A stretch of 64,000 nt of DNA from NCBI RefSeq assembly GCF_034522235.1, contig NZ_JAXHLN010000003.1:372001-436000 (forward strand), read 5' to 3'. Positions within the stretch are counted from its first letter, which is position 1; each line of letters begins with the position of its first letter. This DNA is from Thiohalophilus sp. (lineage in GTDB: Bacteria; Pseudomonadota; Gammaproteobacteria; UBA6429; Thiohalophilaceae). The notes beneath the pieces are model-generated. The model ran no database searches. It saw only the letters and a program-made list of their open reading frames with translations, and had not been told where the DNA came from. This document shows positions 35,764 through 44,640 of this stretch, piece after piece. The position numbers were made by a program, and so were the translations under genes.

Positions 35764-37914
35764 ATGCAGGCATGGTTGACTACGTTGTTCCCTTTCCTGC
35801 GCTGGTTCCCCATGAACCGCGAGATAATACGCGCGGATCTGATCGCGGGGATCACAGTCGCCCTGGTACTGGTGCCGCAGAGCATGGCCTATGCCCAGCT
35901 GGCTGGCCTGCCGGTGGTTTACGGGTTATATGCGTCGTTCGTGCCGGTGATTGTGGCATCCCTGTGGGGCTCATCCAGCCAGCTGCACACCGGGCCGGTG
36001 GCCATGCTCTCTTTGATGTCGGCCGCGGCATTGATCCCCCTTGCCAGTCCGGGCAGCGCTGAATTTATCGAACTGTCTGTCATGCTGGCCCTGATGGTTG
36101 GCATTCTACGCCTGGCGCTGGGTCTGTTCCGACTCGGGGCGATTGTTAATTTACTCTCCAGTCCGGTGATCGTTGGCTTCACCAATGCCGCGGCATTGAT
36201 CATTGGCCTGTCGCAGTTGAACAAGGTCGTCGGTGTCCCCTTCCCGCGTGGGGACTCTTATCTGATGGATCTGTGGCGGGTATTCGAACAGCTTCCGCAT
36301 CTTCACATCCCGACACTGCTGTTTGCCGTTGCGGCTTTTTTTCTGATGGTCGCTCTCAAGAAGAAGCTGCCTTCGTTGCCGGGAGTACTCATTGCCGTGG
36401 CGGTGACCACATTGGTGAGTGCGTTTGTCTCCTATGAGAACAGACAGATGGTCGGTTTGGAACAGATACAGGATGAGACGGTTGCCGCGAAAATGGCGAC
36501 TTTCGCGCAAAGTGAACAGCGTATCGCCGGGTTGACGGATGAAATTGCCAGCCTCAACCAGCGGGCCAAAAAGCTCGAGGAGCAGGGTGAGTTGCCCGCG
36601 ATCGAGCAGGCTGCCTCACTGCGTGCCGATATTCAGGTTCGCCGACATGAGCTGAGACAACTGAAAAAAGACAATATCCGACGCCTGATCGATCTGCATA
36701 AAGTCCGGCTACAGGGGGTTAAAACCGATAACGGACAATGGACGTTCCTTCCCTATGAAAGCGCTCCATCCAACATCGAGGGCGACGAAAAAACCTGGCG
36801 CTTCAATGGCGTCGATGGTAAGGAGATTGTATTGTCTGCCGGTGGTGCTGTTGTCGGAACGATTCCGGAAGGCCTGCCGCAGTTCGAGGTGCCTGCTCTG
36901 CGATGGGATCTCATACTGACCTTGTTGCCGGCAGCGCTGGTTATGGCGCTGATTGGGTTTATGGAGGCGACCTCGATTTCCAAGGCCATAGCCAGTACTA
37001 CCGGTGAAAGAGTCAATACCAACAAGGAGCTGGTCGGGCAGGGGCTGGCCAATATTGCCGGCAGTTTTTTCAGTTCCTATACGGTCAGCGGTTCATTCTC
37101 TCGCTCGGCAGTGGCCGCGAGAACCGGCGCGAAAACCGGACTGTTTTCAATTATCAGTGCGATTGCGGTGGTGCTGGTGTTGCTGTTTTTTACCACTTAC
37201 CTCTACCACCTCCCACAGGCCGTGCTGGCCGTGATCGTGATGATGGCAGTATTCAGCCTGATCAAGATCGAACCGCTGCGTCATGCCTGGCGAGTCGACA
37301 GGGTCAGCGCACTGATCGGTGTCATTACATTTTTCGCCACGTTGCTGATGGCGCCCGCGCTGGCCAACGGCATCTTGCTGGGGATCGGGCTGACCGTCCT
37401 GCATTATTTCATCCGCATAATGCGGCCCCGAGCCGAGATTGTTGCACCGAAGCCGGATGGCACACTGGGCGGCATCGAGGCTCACGGGTTAAAGCCGGTC
37501 AGCGAGGTATATGTTCCGGTACGTTTCGATGGTTCCCTGACATTTATTAATGTGGCTTATTTCGAGGACATCATCCTCGAAGCCCTGCGTGATTTTCCCA
37601 AAGGGCGAGTGATTCTCGTAATCGGTAGCAGCATCAATGAAATTGACGCTTCCGGGGAAGAAAAAATCCGGGAAGTGGCCGGTCGTCTTCGCGAGGTGGG
37701 CGTGGAACTGATGTTCAGCGGTCTGAAACACCAGGTTATGCAGGTGATCCAGTCCAGTGGCCTGGTCGATGAGCTGGGCAGAGAGGCCTTTTTCCCCGAC
37801 AAACAGACTGCTATGCAAGTCCTGCAAAAGCGTTTCGACGAGAGTGCGCTGCCTTTTCCGGAGCGGGAGAGTCGCCCCTATCGTGGCGGCAGTCTTGCCA
37901 GCCATCTTTTATGA
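35764..37914 (+). CDS. SulP-family anion (bicarbonate/sulfate) transporter with a long inserted loop
   Basis: 716 residues, longer than the usual 550-600. The membrane domain begins ITVALVLVPQSMAYAQLAGL and PVVYGLYASFVPVIVASLWG, the SulP signature. The C-terminal STAS domain starts near residue 580 (VPVRFDGSLTFINVAYFEDI, SSINEIDASGEEKIREVAG). Between residues about 225 and 365 lies a hydrophilic insert with heptad-like segments (MATFAQSEQRIAGLTDEIAS, LRADIQVRRHELRQLKKDNI). Location between mcdB and cbbR suggests inorganic carbon uptake, but sulfate is possible. Confidence 0.9.
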   Translation: MQAWLTTLFPFLRWFPMNREIIRADLIAGITVALVLVPQSMAYAQLAGLPVVYGLYASFVPVIVASLWGSSSQLHTGPVAMLSLMSAAALIPLASPGSAEFIELSVMLALMVGILRLALGLFRLGAIVNLLSSPVIVGFTNAAALIIGLSQLNKVVGVPFPRGDSYLMDLWRVFEQLPHLHIPTLLFAVAAFFLMVALKKKLPSLPGVLIAVAVTTLVSAFVSYENRQMVGLEQIQDETVAAKMATFAQSEQRIAGLTDEIASLNQRAKKLEEQGELPAIEQAASLRADIQVRRHELRQLKKDNIRRLIDLHKVRLQGVKTDNGQWTFLPYESAPSNIEGDEKTWRFNGVDGKEIVLSAGGAVVGTIPEGLPQFEVPALRWDLILTLLPAALVMALIGFMEATSISKAIASTTGERVNTNKELVGQGLANIAGSFFSSYTVSGSFSRSAVAARTGAKTGLFSIISAIAVVLVLLFFTTYLYHLPQAVLAVIVMMAVFSLIKIEPLRHAWRVDRVSALIGVITFFATLLMAPALANGILLGIGLTVLHYFIRIMRPRAEIVAPKPDGTLGGIEAHGLKPVSEVYVPVRFDGSLTFINVAYFEDIILEALRDFPKGRVILVIGSSINEIDASGEEKIREVAGRLREVGVELMFSGLKHQVMQVIQSSGLVDELGREAFFPDKQTAMQVLQKRFDESALPFPERESRPYRGGSLASHLL

Positions 37915-37922
37915 GGTGAAAT

Positions 37923-39032
37923 ATGCCCCGACGTGTAGACAAGTCAAAGCGCGCGCGATATAAGAACGGAGAAATGGCCAATGCCTCTGATTATACCTAT
38001 ACGCCGCCTGGTGCTATACCGGATTTTCTGATCCGTCATGCCACTCTGCGTCAGTTGCAGGTGTTTGAAACGATTGTCCGGCTGGGCAGTTTTACCCGTG
38101 CGGCCGAGGAGTTGTTTCTGACCCAGCCCACCGTTTCGATGCAGATCAAGAAATTAACCGATGTCATCGGCCTGCCGCTATTCGAGCATGTCGGGCGCAA
38201 TGTCGAGCCGACCGAGGCCGGGCTGGAGCTGTATGAGGCATGCCGGGGTATTTTTCAGGTCATGGCGAACCTGGAAATGAAGATTTCCGACCTCAAGGGC
38301 ATGCGTCGCGGGCGTCTGCGTCTGGGCGCAATCACGACCGCCAAATATTTCGCCCCGGAGGTTTTGGGTGAATTCAGCGCCCTGTACCCGGGCATCGACG
38401 TGGCGCTGAAGGTGACCAATCGCGACCGAATCATTGAGCGCATGCGCACCAACGAAGACGACCTGTACATTATGGGGCAGGCGCCTACCGATGAGATGGA
38501 GATGGTCGCTTTTCCGATTGCGCCCAATCCCCTGGTGGTCATGGCGCCGCGGAATCATCCGCTGGTCGGCGAAAAGAATATTTCCCTGGAGCGGATTACC
38601 GAGGAACCCTTTATCCTGCGTGAGCCGGGTTCGGGCATTCGCGATGCCATGTTACGCAAGTTCGACGAACACAAATTGCGGCCCAGAGTTAAAATGGAAC
38701 TGGGGAGTAACGAGGCGATCAAGCATGCCATCGTGGGCGGACTCGGTCTGTCGGTACTGTCGTTACATACCTTGACGCTCGAAGGTATCGATGGACCGGT
38801 CGCCATTCTTGATGTGGAAGGCTTTCCCATCATGCGTCAATGGTATCTGGTCTATCCCAGGGCCAAGGAGCTGTCACTGGTGTCCAGGGCATTCGTCGAC
38901 TTTGCCAGGGAACTCGAGCCGCAGATGCGCGAACGCATCATTACTATGTGGCCGGAGGTAACTCAGTATTTGACCAAACAAGACACCGCGGCGTCCGAAA
39001 AAGCCACCTCACGCAAGACCAAACGCATCTGA
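37923..39032 (+). CDS. cbbR: LysR-type regulator CbbR
   Basis: 369 residues. A GAGGTG ribosome binding site 5 bp upstream supports the ATG at 37923, giving a 38-residue leader before the winged helix-turn-helix (RHATLRQLQVFETIVRLGSF, TRAAEELFLTQPTVSMQIKK). The effector domain follows (RRGRLRLGAITTAKYFAPEV, EPFILREPGSGIRDAML). CbbR activates CO2-fixation operons in response to metabolites such as RuBP. It lies downstream of sulP in the same direction instead of divergent from cbbL. Confidence 0.93.
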   Translation: MPRRVDKSKRARYKNGEMANASDYTYTPPGAIPDFLIRHATLRQLQVFETIVRLGSFTRAAEELFLTQPTVSMQIKKLTDVIGLPLFEHVGRNVEPTEAGLELYEACRGIFQVMANLEMKISDLKGMRRGRLRLGAITTAKYFAPEVLGEFSALYPGIDVALKVTNRDRIIERMRTNEDDLYIMGQAPTDEMEMVAFPIAPNPLVVMAPRNHPLVGEKNISLERITEEPFILREPGSGIRDAMLRKFDEHKLRPRVKMELGSNEAIKHAIVGGLGLSVLSLHTLTLEGIDGPVAILDVEGFPIMRQWYLVYPRAKELSLVSRAFVDFARELEPQMRERIITMWPEVTQYLTKQDTAASEKATSRKTKRI

Positions 39033-39049
39033 ATACTGGCTAATCCCGT

Positions 39050-39125
39050 AGGTCACGCTGGCGTTAGCCTGCGTGACACCCCTGCCGATACACTGAATGT
39101 CAGGTGGCGCTGCGCGCAACCTGAC
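39050..39125. repeat. Dispersed palindromic element (GGTCACGCTGGCGTTAGCC)
   Basis: A copy reading GGTCACGCTGGCGTTAGCCT, GCGTGACACCCCTGCCGATA, then AATGTCAGGTGGCGCTGCGC and GCAACCTGACC. The two halves are each inverted repeats. Other copies are at 50381, 50581 and 62039, with a fragment at 44427. Confidence 0.85.
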
Positions 39126-39230
39126 CTGCGCCTTCAACCAAAAAAACACCTCACCCAGGAAAAAACCGCCTGCTTCGGCTTGCTATTGATTAAACTATTA
39201 ATGCGTTATCAGTAACTTGATCCCCTGAGT

Positions 39231-39626
39231 TCAGGAGGCCCTGGCCTGTTGATAATCGAGGATCAGTGCCGGTTGTGTGTAGCGGGGCTCTGGCAGAGAT
39301 TCGGCGGGAGGCGGTGCCTGATGGTCGGGGGTATGAATCCAGTAGATAAAATGAGATTCGGGGCGAACTTTTTCGGCATACAATCTAACCGGATGTAGGG
39401 GATAATTCAGTCGACAGGCCAGGATCGCCTCGTTGAGTGATCTGGCGTTCTGCAGGGCAAAGAACGGGCTTTGCCATTGATGCCAGCCAAGCGTGTTGTC
39501 CGAGGTTGATACGCCATATTGAATACGGACAATCCAGTCTCCCCGGAGGCTGTGCTGCACGAGGTTCTCTACCTTGTTAAACAGGGCCAGGCAAGTCAAT
39601 TTAATGTAGTAGCTATCCAGTTGCAT
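39231..39626 (-). CDS. Hypothetical protein (131 aa)
   Basis: 131 residues, starting MQLDSYYIKLTCLALFNKVE and containing GDWIVRIQYGVSTSDNTLGW, NARSLNEAILACRLNYPLHP and a Pro-rich C-terminus (HQAPPPAESLPEPRYTQPAL). No signal peptide or membrane segment. Codon use is ordinary and the ATG at 39626 is the only good start. I do not recognise a family. It is convergent with cbbR and may simply be a neighbour of the carbon-fixation island. Confidence 0.65.
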   Translation of the reverse strand: MQLDSYYIKLTCLALFNKVENLVQHSLRGDWIVRIQYGVSTSDNTLGWHQWQSPFFALQNARSLNEAILACRLNYPLHPVRLYAEKVRPESHFIYWIHTPDHQAPPPAESLPEPRYTQPALILDYQQARAS

Positions 39627-39982
39627 AAGCAGTGCCTCATGTAATTACCGTACGTGTTACGCGGTTACCTGTCTGACGGCGTTAAAGTCATCGTAGTATT
39701 GTTCGATATTCAGTCGGGTTAATCCCGAGTGTTATACTTGGGTAAAATGAGAGTACCGTGGTGGCGGGGGATTAGGAAGGGTCTTTTGGATTGTTTATTT
39801 CTATAAAAGTATCGATCAATATCTATGTATAGTTGCTTTGCTCAAGTCCCTTTGAATAACCTGTTATTCCATCGTGCAACAAGGCGATAGGACACTGAGA
39901 ATCATGATTCGATGTCGTACCTGATTCATTAAGCATTCGCTAATACGTGACAAGCAGAACAACAACACTCAAAAGCCATCTT
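39627..39982. other. Intergenic region, no gene seen
   Basis: About 355 AT-richer bases between divergent genes. It contains no recognisable gene, RNA or repeat of the families noted elsewhere. It presumably holds promoters for both the hypothetical gene and the MFS gene. Confidence 0.5.
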
Positions 39983-41302
39983 ATGTCTCAACGTAACAAG
40001 GACCTCACCACCAGCCTGCACGATTTGATTACCGGTGATGAAGATGCTCGCGTTTGCAAGGATATATCTGATTCAGCATGCAACGATCAGCCGCGTAATT
40101 TTTTCGCTTACCTGATCGCCAACCTGCTGGGAAAAATTGCCGATGAAATTGCCAGTGCACGATTGATTCTGCCCTGGTTGCTGGCCAGTGTGGGTGCGCC
40201 GGCGGCCTTTACCGGTTTTCTGGTGCCGATTCGCGAGGCGGGGGTGCTGCTGCCGCAACTGGTGGTGGCGGCTATCATCCGTCGCATGGCGATTCGCAAG
40301 ACAGTCTGGCTGCTGGGAGCGGGATTATCCGGGATCGCGCTGGCGTTGATGGCGGTGGCGACGGGGAACCTGTCCGGGATTGCGGCCGGCTGGGCGATAC
40401 TGGGGCTGCTGATTGTGTTCTCGCTGGCGCGCGGCCTGTGTTCGGTCTCGGCCAAGGATGTGCTGGGCAAGACGGTTTCCAAAGGCAAGCGCGGCACCCT
40501 GATGGGCTGGAGCGCCGGCATCTCCGGCCTGGCGGTGCTGGGTATCGGGGTCTATGTGGAATGGTTCGCGGGTGACGCACCGCTGACAATGCTGGCCTGG
40601 CTGCTGGCGGGCGGGGCATTGTTGTGGTTTATCGCGATGGGGTTTTTTGCGGCGATTCGCGAGCAGCCCGGCGCCACCGAAGGCGGCGGGAATGCCCTGA
40701 GCGTGGCGCTGCAAAGTTTTGGCCGGCTGAAAAGCGATTCGCTGTTCCGTGATTTTGTGATCGGCCGGGCGCTGCTGTTGAGCGTGGCGCTGGCACCGCC
40801 CTTTTACGTCCTGCTGGCACAGCAACATACCGCGGAGGGGTTGGTCGGGCTCGGGATGCTGATTATCGCCAGCGGCATCGCCGGCAGCCTCAGCTCCCCG
40901 GTGTGGGGCAGATTGAGCGACTACTCCAGCCGGCTGGTGATGGTGATCGCCGCGCTGGCCGCCGGGGTGCAGGGGATCCTGCTCTATGGCCTGGTGGAGG
41001 CCGACTCGCCCTGGATCGACAGCCCCTGGTTGTATGCCGGGCTGTTTTTGACCCTGAGCGTCTTCCACGGCGGGGTGCGCCTGGGGCGCAAGGTTTACCT
41101 GGTGGACATGGCCACGGCCGATACCCGGGCGATCTACGTGGCCCTGAGCAATACCCTGATCGGCATCGCCATGCTGGCGGGCGGCGTAATCGGGGTGCTG
41201 GCCGATGTGCTCGACGTGCAGACGGTGATCCTGTTGCTGGCATTTTTGAGCCTGCTGGCGGCAATCTGGGCGCTGGGCCTGCCTGAGGTGACAAAAGAAT
41301 AA
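39983..41302 (+). CDS. Major facilitator superfamily transporter
   Basis: About 439 residues from ATG 39983 (a GTG at 39947 is an alternative). Around 11-12 hydrophobic segments are visible, for example LILPWLLASVGAPAAFTGFL, GLLIVFSLARGLCSVSAKDV and LSNTLIGIAMLAGGVIGVLA. The inter-domain pattern fits MFS permeases; the second-half motif WGRLSDYSSRLVMVIAALAA is a typical MFS loop. A leading cytoplasmic stretch of ~40 residues precedes the first helix. The substrate cannot be told. It is monocistronic and followed by a tandem repeat array. Confidence 0.85.
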   Translation: MSQRNKDLTTSLHDLITGDEDARVCKDISDSACNDQPRNFFAYLIANLLGKIADEIASARLILPWLLASVGAPAAFTGFLVPIREAGVLLPQLVVAAIIRRMAIRKTVWLLGAGLSGIALALMAVATGNLSGIAAGWAILGLLIVFSLARGLCSVSAKDVLGKTVSKGKRGTLMGWSAGISGLAVLGIGVYVEWFAGDAPLTMLAWLLAGGALLWFIAMGFFAAIREQPGATEGGGNALSVALQSFGRLKSDSLFRDFVIGRALLLSVALAPPFYVLLAQQHTAEGLVGLGMLIIASGIAGSLSSPVWGRLSDYSSRLVMVIAALAAGVQGILLYGLVEADSPWIDSPWLYAGLFLTLSVFHGGVRLGRKVYLVDMATADTRAIYVALSNTLIGIAMLAGGVIGVLADVLDVQTVILLLAFLSLLAAIWALGLPEVTKE

Positions 41303-41397
41303 TGTTGAATTTTTTAGTGTTTAATTTTGAATTTGAAGGTCTCGGTCAGCGCTTGCGGTCGGCGTCACCAGATAAATGGATCCGCGGTTGCAGGCCC

Positions 41398-42070
41398 TGT
41401 CGCGGTCGAAGTCTCTCTCGGCAGTCGCTTCGACCATCCCTGGTCTCTCGCGACACTTGTACTTCCTGTACATCGTCCTGCCTTCCGTGGCAGAGCCCAC
41501 CCCGTGAGCAAAGCGAGTGCTTTGGGTGTTAGCACTTCCCTGTGCGTCGCCCGCTCCTACACATAAAACCGGTTACCGGCACAGCCCCGTAGGAGCGCCC
41601 CGCGGGCGCGAATCTCGAACCAAAGGCCGGTCGCGGTCGAAGCCCGCTCCTACACACATAAAACCGGTTACCGGCACAGCCCGTAGGAGCGCCCCGCGGG
41701 CACGAATCTCGAACCAAAGGCCGGTCGCGGTCGAAGCCCGCTCCTACACACATAAAACCGGTTACCGGCACAGCCCCGTAGGAGCGCCCCGCGGGCGCGA
41801 ATCTCGAACCAAAGGCCGGTCGCGGTCGAAGCCCGCTCCTACACATAAAACCGGTTACCGGCACAGCCCCGTAGGAGCGCCCCGCGGGCGCGAATCTCGA
41901 ACCAAAGGCCGATCGCGGTCGAAGTCTCTCTCGGCAGTCGCTTCGACCATCCCTGGTCTCTCGCGACACTTGTACTTCCTGTACATCGTCCTGCCTTCCG
42001 TGGCAGAGCCCACCCCGTGAGCAAAGCGAGTGCCTTTGGGTGTTAGCACTTCCCTGTGCGTCGCCCGCTC
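41398..42070. repeat. Four ~94-bp tandem repeats between two long direct repeats
   Basis: Units begin ACATAAAACCGGTTACCGGC at 41561, 41655, 41750 and 41843 (periods 94, 95, 93) and contain GTAGGAGCGCCCCGCGGGCG and AACCAAAGGCCGGTCGCGGT. The array is bounded by two copies of a ~155-bp segment (41398-41553 and 41912-42068) with TCTCTCGGCAGTCGCTTCGA and AGCACTTCCCTGTGCGTCGC. Long open frames across it on both strands (167 and 203 codons) merely repeat the DNA period and are not genes. Confidence 0.92.
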
Positions 42071-42250
42071 CCATATACCCGCCTTTTGATTTATCCACAG
42101 AACTCCCCGGGGGAACCAACCCCATGTGGGAGCGCCCCACGGGCGCGAACCAGATTGAGGCGGGTTTTCCGCTGATTGACCTGCGCCCTGTTAAATTCCC
42201 CTGCCAGAAAATCCTGATATTTCAATAACCTGGGAAAACATAAAATAATG

Positions 42251-42287
42251 ATAGGTATTGACTATCGATACAATATAAACAAACGAT
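42251..42287 (+). promoter_or_regulatory. OxyR-like binding site
   Basis: Four tetranucleotides at exact 7-base spacing: ATAG (42251), CTAT (42262), ATAT (42273), CGAT (42284). This matches the OxyR consensus ATAG-N7-CTAT-N7-ATAG-N7-CTAT in 14 of 16 defined positions. It lies about 75 bp before the DUF2061 start codon and upstream of the peroxiredoxin-glutaredoxin gene, a classical OxyR target type. Confidence 0.65.
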
Positions 42288-42361
42288 TTTATATATCATC
42301 AAGCGGCCCCGATAATGATTCCCGTAGAGAGCAAACACCCTGTTCCAGGGAGGACAAGGCG

Positions 42362-42571
42362 ATGAGCAAGACAATGAGTTTTGCAGCAGTGCATTTCACG
42401 GTGGCATTCACCGTCGGTTATGCCATGACCGGCAGCGTGCTGGTGGGCGGGGCTCTGGCGCTGGTCGAGCCGGCCATCAATACCGTCGCCTATCACATTC
42501 ATGAACAGGTGTGGGCGCGGTTTAAATCGGCAAAGCCTGACAGTCCCCGTGACGCGCTGCCGCAAGTATAA
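42362..42571 (+). CDS. DUF2061 membrane protein
   Basis: 69 residues from ATG 42362, chosen for its AGGGAGG ribosome binding site 8-12 bp upstream. Two hydrophobic segments (SFAAVHFTVAFTVGYAMTGS, VLVGGALALVEPAINTVAYH) with the conserved H-E-x-W (HIHEQVWAR) are diagnostic of DUF2061. These small membrane proteins have no known function. It precedes the peroxiredoxin-glutaredoxin gene by 49 bp in the same direction and may share its OxyR-type promoter. Confidence 0.85.
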   Translation: MSKTMSFAAVHFTVAFTVGYAMTGSVLVGGALALVEPAINTVAYHIHEQVWARFKSAKPDSPRDALPQV

Positions 42572-42620
42572 ACAAATTTTTTAATCCACTTTATTAACTG
42601 AAACAGAAGGAGCAATACCT

Positions 42621-43355
42621 ATGTTAGAGAACAAAGAAGGTCAGAACATTCCGCAGGTGACTTTCCGTACCCGTCGGGATCATGAATGGGTCGATGTCAG
42701 CAGTGACGATATCTTCAAGGGCAAGACCGTGGTGGTCTTCGCACTGCCGGGCGCCTTTACCCCGACCTGTTCCTCCACCCATGTGCCGCGCTACAACCAG
42801 TTGACCCCCGCACTGAAAGAACAGGGCGTGGACGATGTGATCTGCGTGTCGGTTAACGATGCCTTCGTCATGAACGAATGGAAGAAGGAGCAGAATGCCA
42901 GCAATGTGACATTCCTGCCCGACGGTAACGGCGACTTCACCCGTGGCATGGGCATGCTGGTACCCAAGAGCGACCTGGGTTTCGGTGAACGCTCCTGGCG
43001 TTATTCCATGCTGGTCAAGGACGGCGTGATCGACAAGATGTTCATCGAGCCGGACGTGCCGGGCGATCCCTTCGAGGTCTCCGATGCCGATACCATGCTC
43101 GAATACATCGCGCCGAATGCCAGCAAGCCGCTGAATGTGACCGTGTTCAGCCGTGAAGGCTGCCCCTACTGTGTTCGCGCCAAGGGCATGCTGCGCGATG
43201 CCGGCATCGACTTCGAGGAACTGGTCCTCAACCGCGACTTCAGCGAAGGCACCATCCGCGCGGTTTCCGGTGAAGCGACCGTGCCACAGGTGTTCATCAA
43301 CGGTGAACGCATCGGCGGCTCCGAAGCGCTGGAAGCATACCTACGCGCAGCGTAA
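42621..43355 (+). CDS. Peroxiredoxin-glutaredoxin fusion (hybrid Prx5/Grx)
   Basis: 244 residues in two domains. Prx5-type peroxiredoxin, residues ~1-165: [20 protein letters not shown] with the peroxidatic Cys. Glutaredoxin, residues ~170-244: [20 protein letters not shown] with CPYC, then [20 protein letters not shown]. The enzyme reduces peroxides with glutathione recycled through its own Grx domain and needs glutathione reductase. An AGAAGGAG ribosome binding site lies upstream. The adjacent reductase gene is broken. Confidence 0.96.
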   Translation: MLENKEGQNIPQVTFRTRRDHEWVDVSSDDIFKGKTVVVFALPGAFTPTCSSTHVPRYNQLTPALKEQGVDDVICVSVNDAFVMNEWKKEQNASNVTFLPDGNGDFTRGMGMLVPKSDLGFGERSWRYSMLVKDGVIDKMFIEPDVPGDPFEVSDADTMLEYIAPNASKPLNVTVFSREGCPYCVRAKGMLRDAGIDFEELVLNRDFSEGTIRAVSGEATVPQVFINGERIGGSEALEAYLRAA

Positions 43356-43375
43356 CGCTGCGCAGGGCCAAGTAA

Positions 43376-43430
43376 CGAGGGACGAGGTACGAGGGCTAAA
43401 ACCTCCGGCCCTCGTCACTCGTACCTCGGA
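43376..43430. repeat. Inverted GACGAGGTACGAG element
   Basis: GAGGGACGAGGTACGAGGGC at 43377-43396 pairs with GCCCTCGTCACTCGTACCTC at 43409-43428. The element forms a long stem between the hybrid peroxiredoxin gene and the reductase remnant, so it could act as a transcript end, although no T-tract follows. Confidence 0.7.
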
Positions 43431-43503
43431 CCAGTATCGGTCTGCAGAGACGCGTTACGCGTAATAAGGTTTCAATTTAACGACGATATTTAAAGGATGT
43501 GCC

Positions 43504-44378
43504 ATGCATTATGACTTAATCGTAATCGGCGGCGGCAGTGGCGGCCTGGCTGTGGCCGGCCGCGATCGGTATATTCGCAATATCAATGACTACTGGAAAA
43601 CGAGATGCACAAGCAGGGTATTCATGTGCAGACCGGCTTTCAGGTCTCGGCCCTGTCCGACAGTGCCGAAGGGGTCGTGATCGGCGGCAAGGACGGTCGC
43701 AGCCTGGCCGCGTTCGATACGGTGATCTGGGCCGTGGGCCGCGCGCCCAATACCCGTGAACTGAACCTGGAAGCCGCCGGGGTGACCATGGCGCGCAACG
43801 GCATCGTGCCGGTGGATAATTTTCAGAACACCAGTGTGCCGGGGATCTATGCCATCGGCGACATTACCGGCAAAATACCACTGACGCCGGTAGCGATCGC
43901 GGCCGGACGGCGACTGGCCGAGCGGCTGTTCAATCACAAGCCGTTCAGCCGGGTGGAGTACGACAACATCCCCAGTGTGGTGTTTGCCCATCCACCGATC
44001 GGCGCGGTCGGGCTCACCGAAGCCCAGGCGCGCGAGCGTTATGGTTGCGAAGTGACGGTGTATAAAACCGGGTTCACACTGATGCGTTACGCGCTGAATG
44101 ACCACGGTACGGCCACGGCTATGAAACTGGTCTGCGCCGGCAAGGACGAGCAGGTAGTCGGGATCCACCTGATCGGCGACGGCGTGGACGAGATGCTGCA
44201 GGGCTTTGCGGTGGCGGTGAAAATGAAAGCCACCAGGGCCGACTTCGACAGCACCATCACCATTCACCCGACCAGCAGCGAGGAGCTGGTGACGCTCAGG
44301 CAGCCGGAGTCAAGTCATGACATAGAAGATAAAACGCATGACGTGGATGCCGGCAACGAGTGGAAGGCCGTAAGCTAA
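43504..44378 (+). pseudogene. gor: Glutathione reductase (gor) with internal deletions
   Basis: The start is intact (MHYDLIVIGGGSGGLAVAG, FAD-binding GxGxxG type), then jumps to [12 protein letters not shown], normally found ~85 residues on. It then changes frame to [18 protein letters not shown], beyond the redox CxxxxC centre and much of the NADPH domain. From there to the end the FAD ([20 protein letters not shown]) and dimerisation ([13 protein letters not shown]) parts are intact in another frame. The loss of the catalytic disulfide means it cannot work as a reductase. An intact gor copy elsewhere is likely but not visible. Confidence 0.88.
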
Positions 44379-44419
44379 TTGACCTGTCTTACAGGGGTGT
44401 ACATCACCCCTGGTTCTTT

Positions 44420-44637
44420 TAACCCAATGTCAGGTAGCGCGATGCGCAACCTGACCTGCATCGTCGCGCACGATTGTGAAATGGTTATTTAGTTGGGCAG
44501 GGTGCGTCCTGCGCACCGCATCCTGGATACCCGGATAATGGTGCGTAGAACGCACCCTATCCCTAAATGTGAGTCACTAGGACACGAAGCGTGAAAAATC
44601 TATATCTTGGTGTCTTCGCGTCTTGGTGGTTATTCTT
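44420..44637. repeat. Partial repeat elements after gor
   Basis: This stretch holds a fragment of the GGTCACGCTGGC family (AATGTCAGGTAGCGCGATGC at 44425-44444), an inverted GGTGCGTCCTGCGCACCGCA / GGTGCGTAGAACGCACCCTA pair (about 44502-44562), and a hairpin-type CTTGGTGTCTTCGCGTCTTG (44612-44631) of the ACCACCAAGACACC family. Confidence 0.65.
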
Positions 44638-44640
44638 TAT

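Noticed and set aside
41398-42070. The tandem array as a CRISPR
   Set aside because: Units are ~94 bp and contiguous with no unique spacers of even length; no cas genes are nearby.
41517-42140. Long open frames on both strands (167 and 203 codons) with repeated protein segments
   Set aside because: They arise from the 94-bp tandem DNA repeat, which nearly keeps frame; the protein repeats mirror the DNA and show no family or ribosome binding site.
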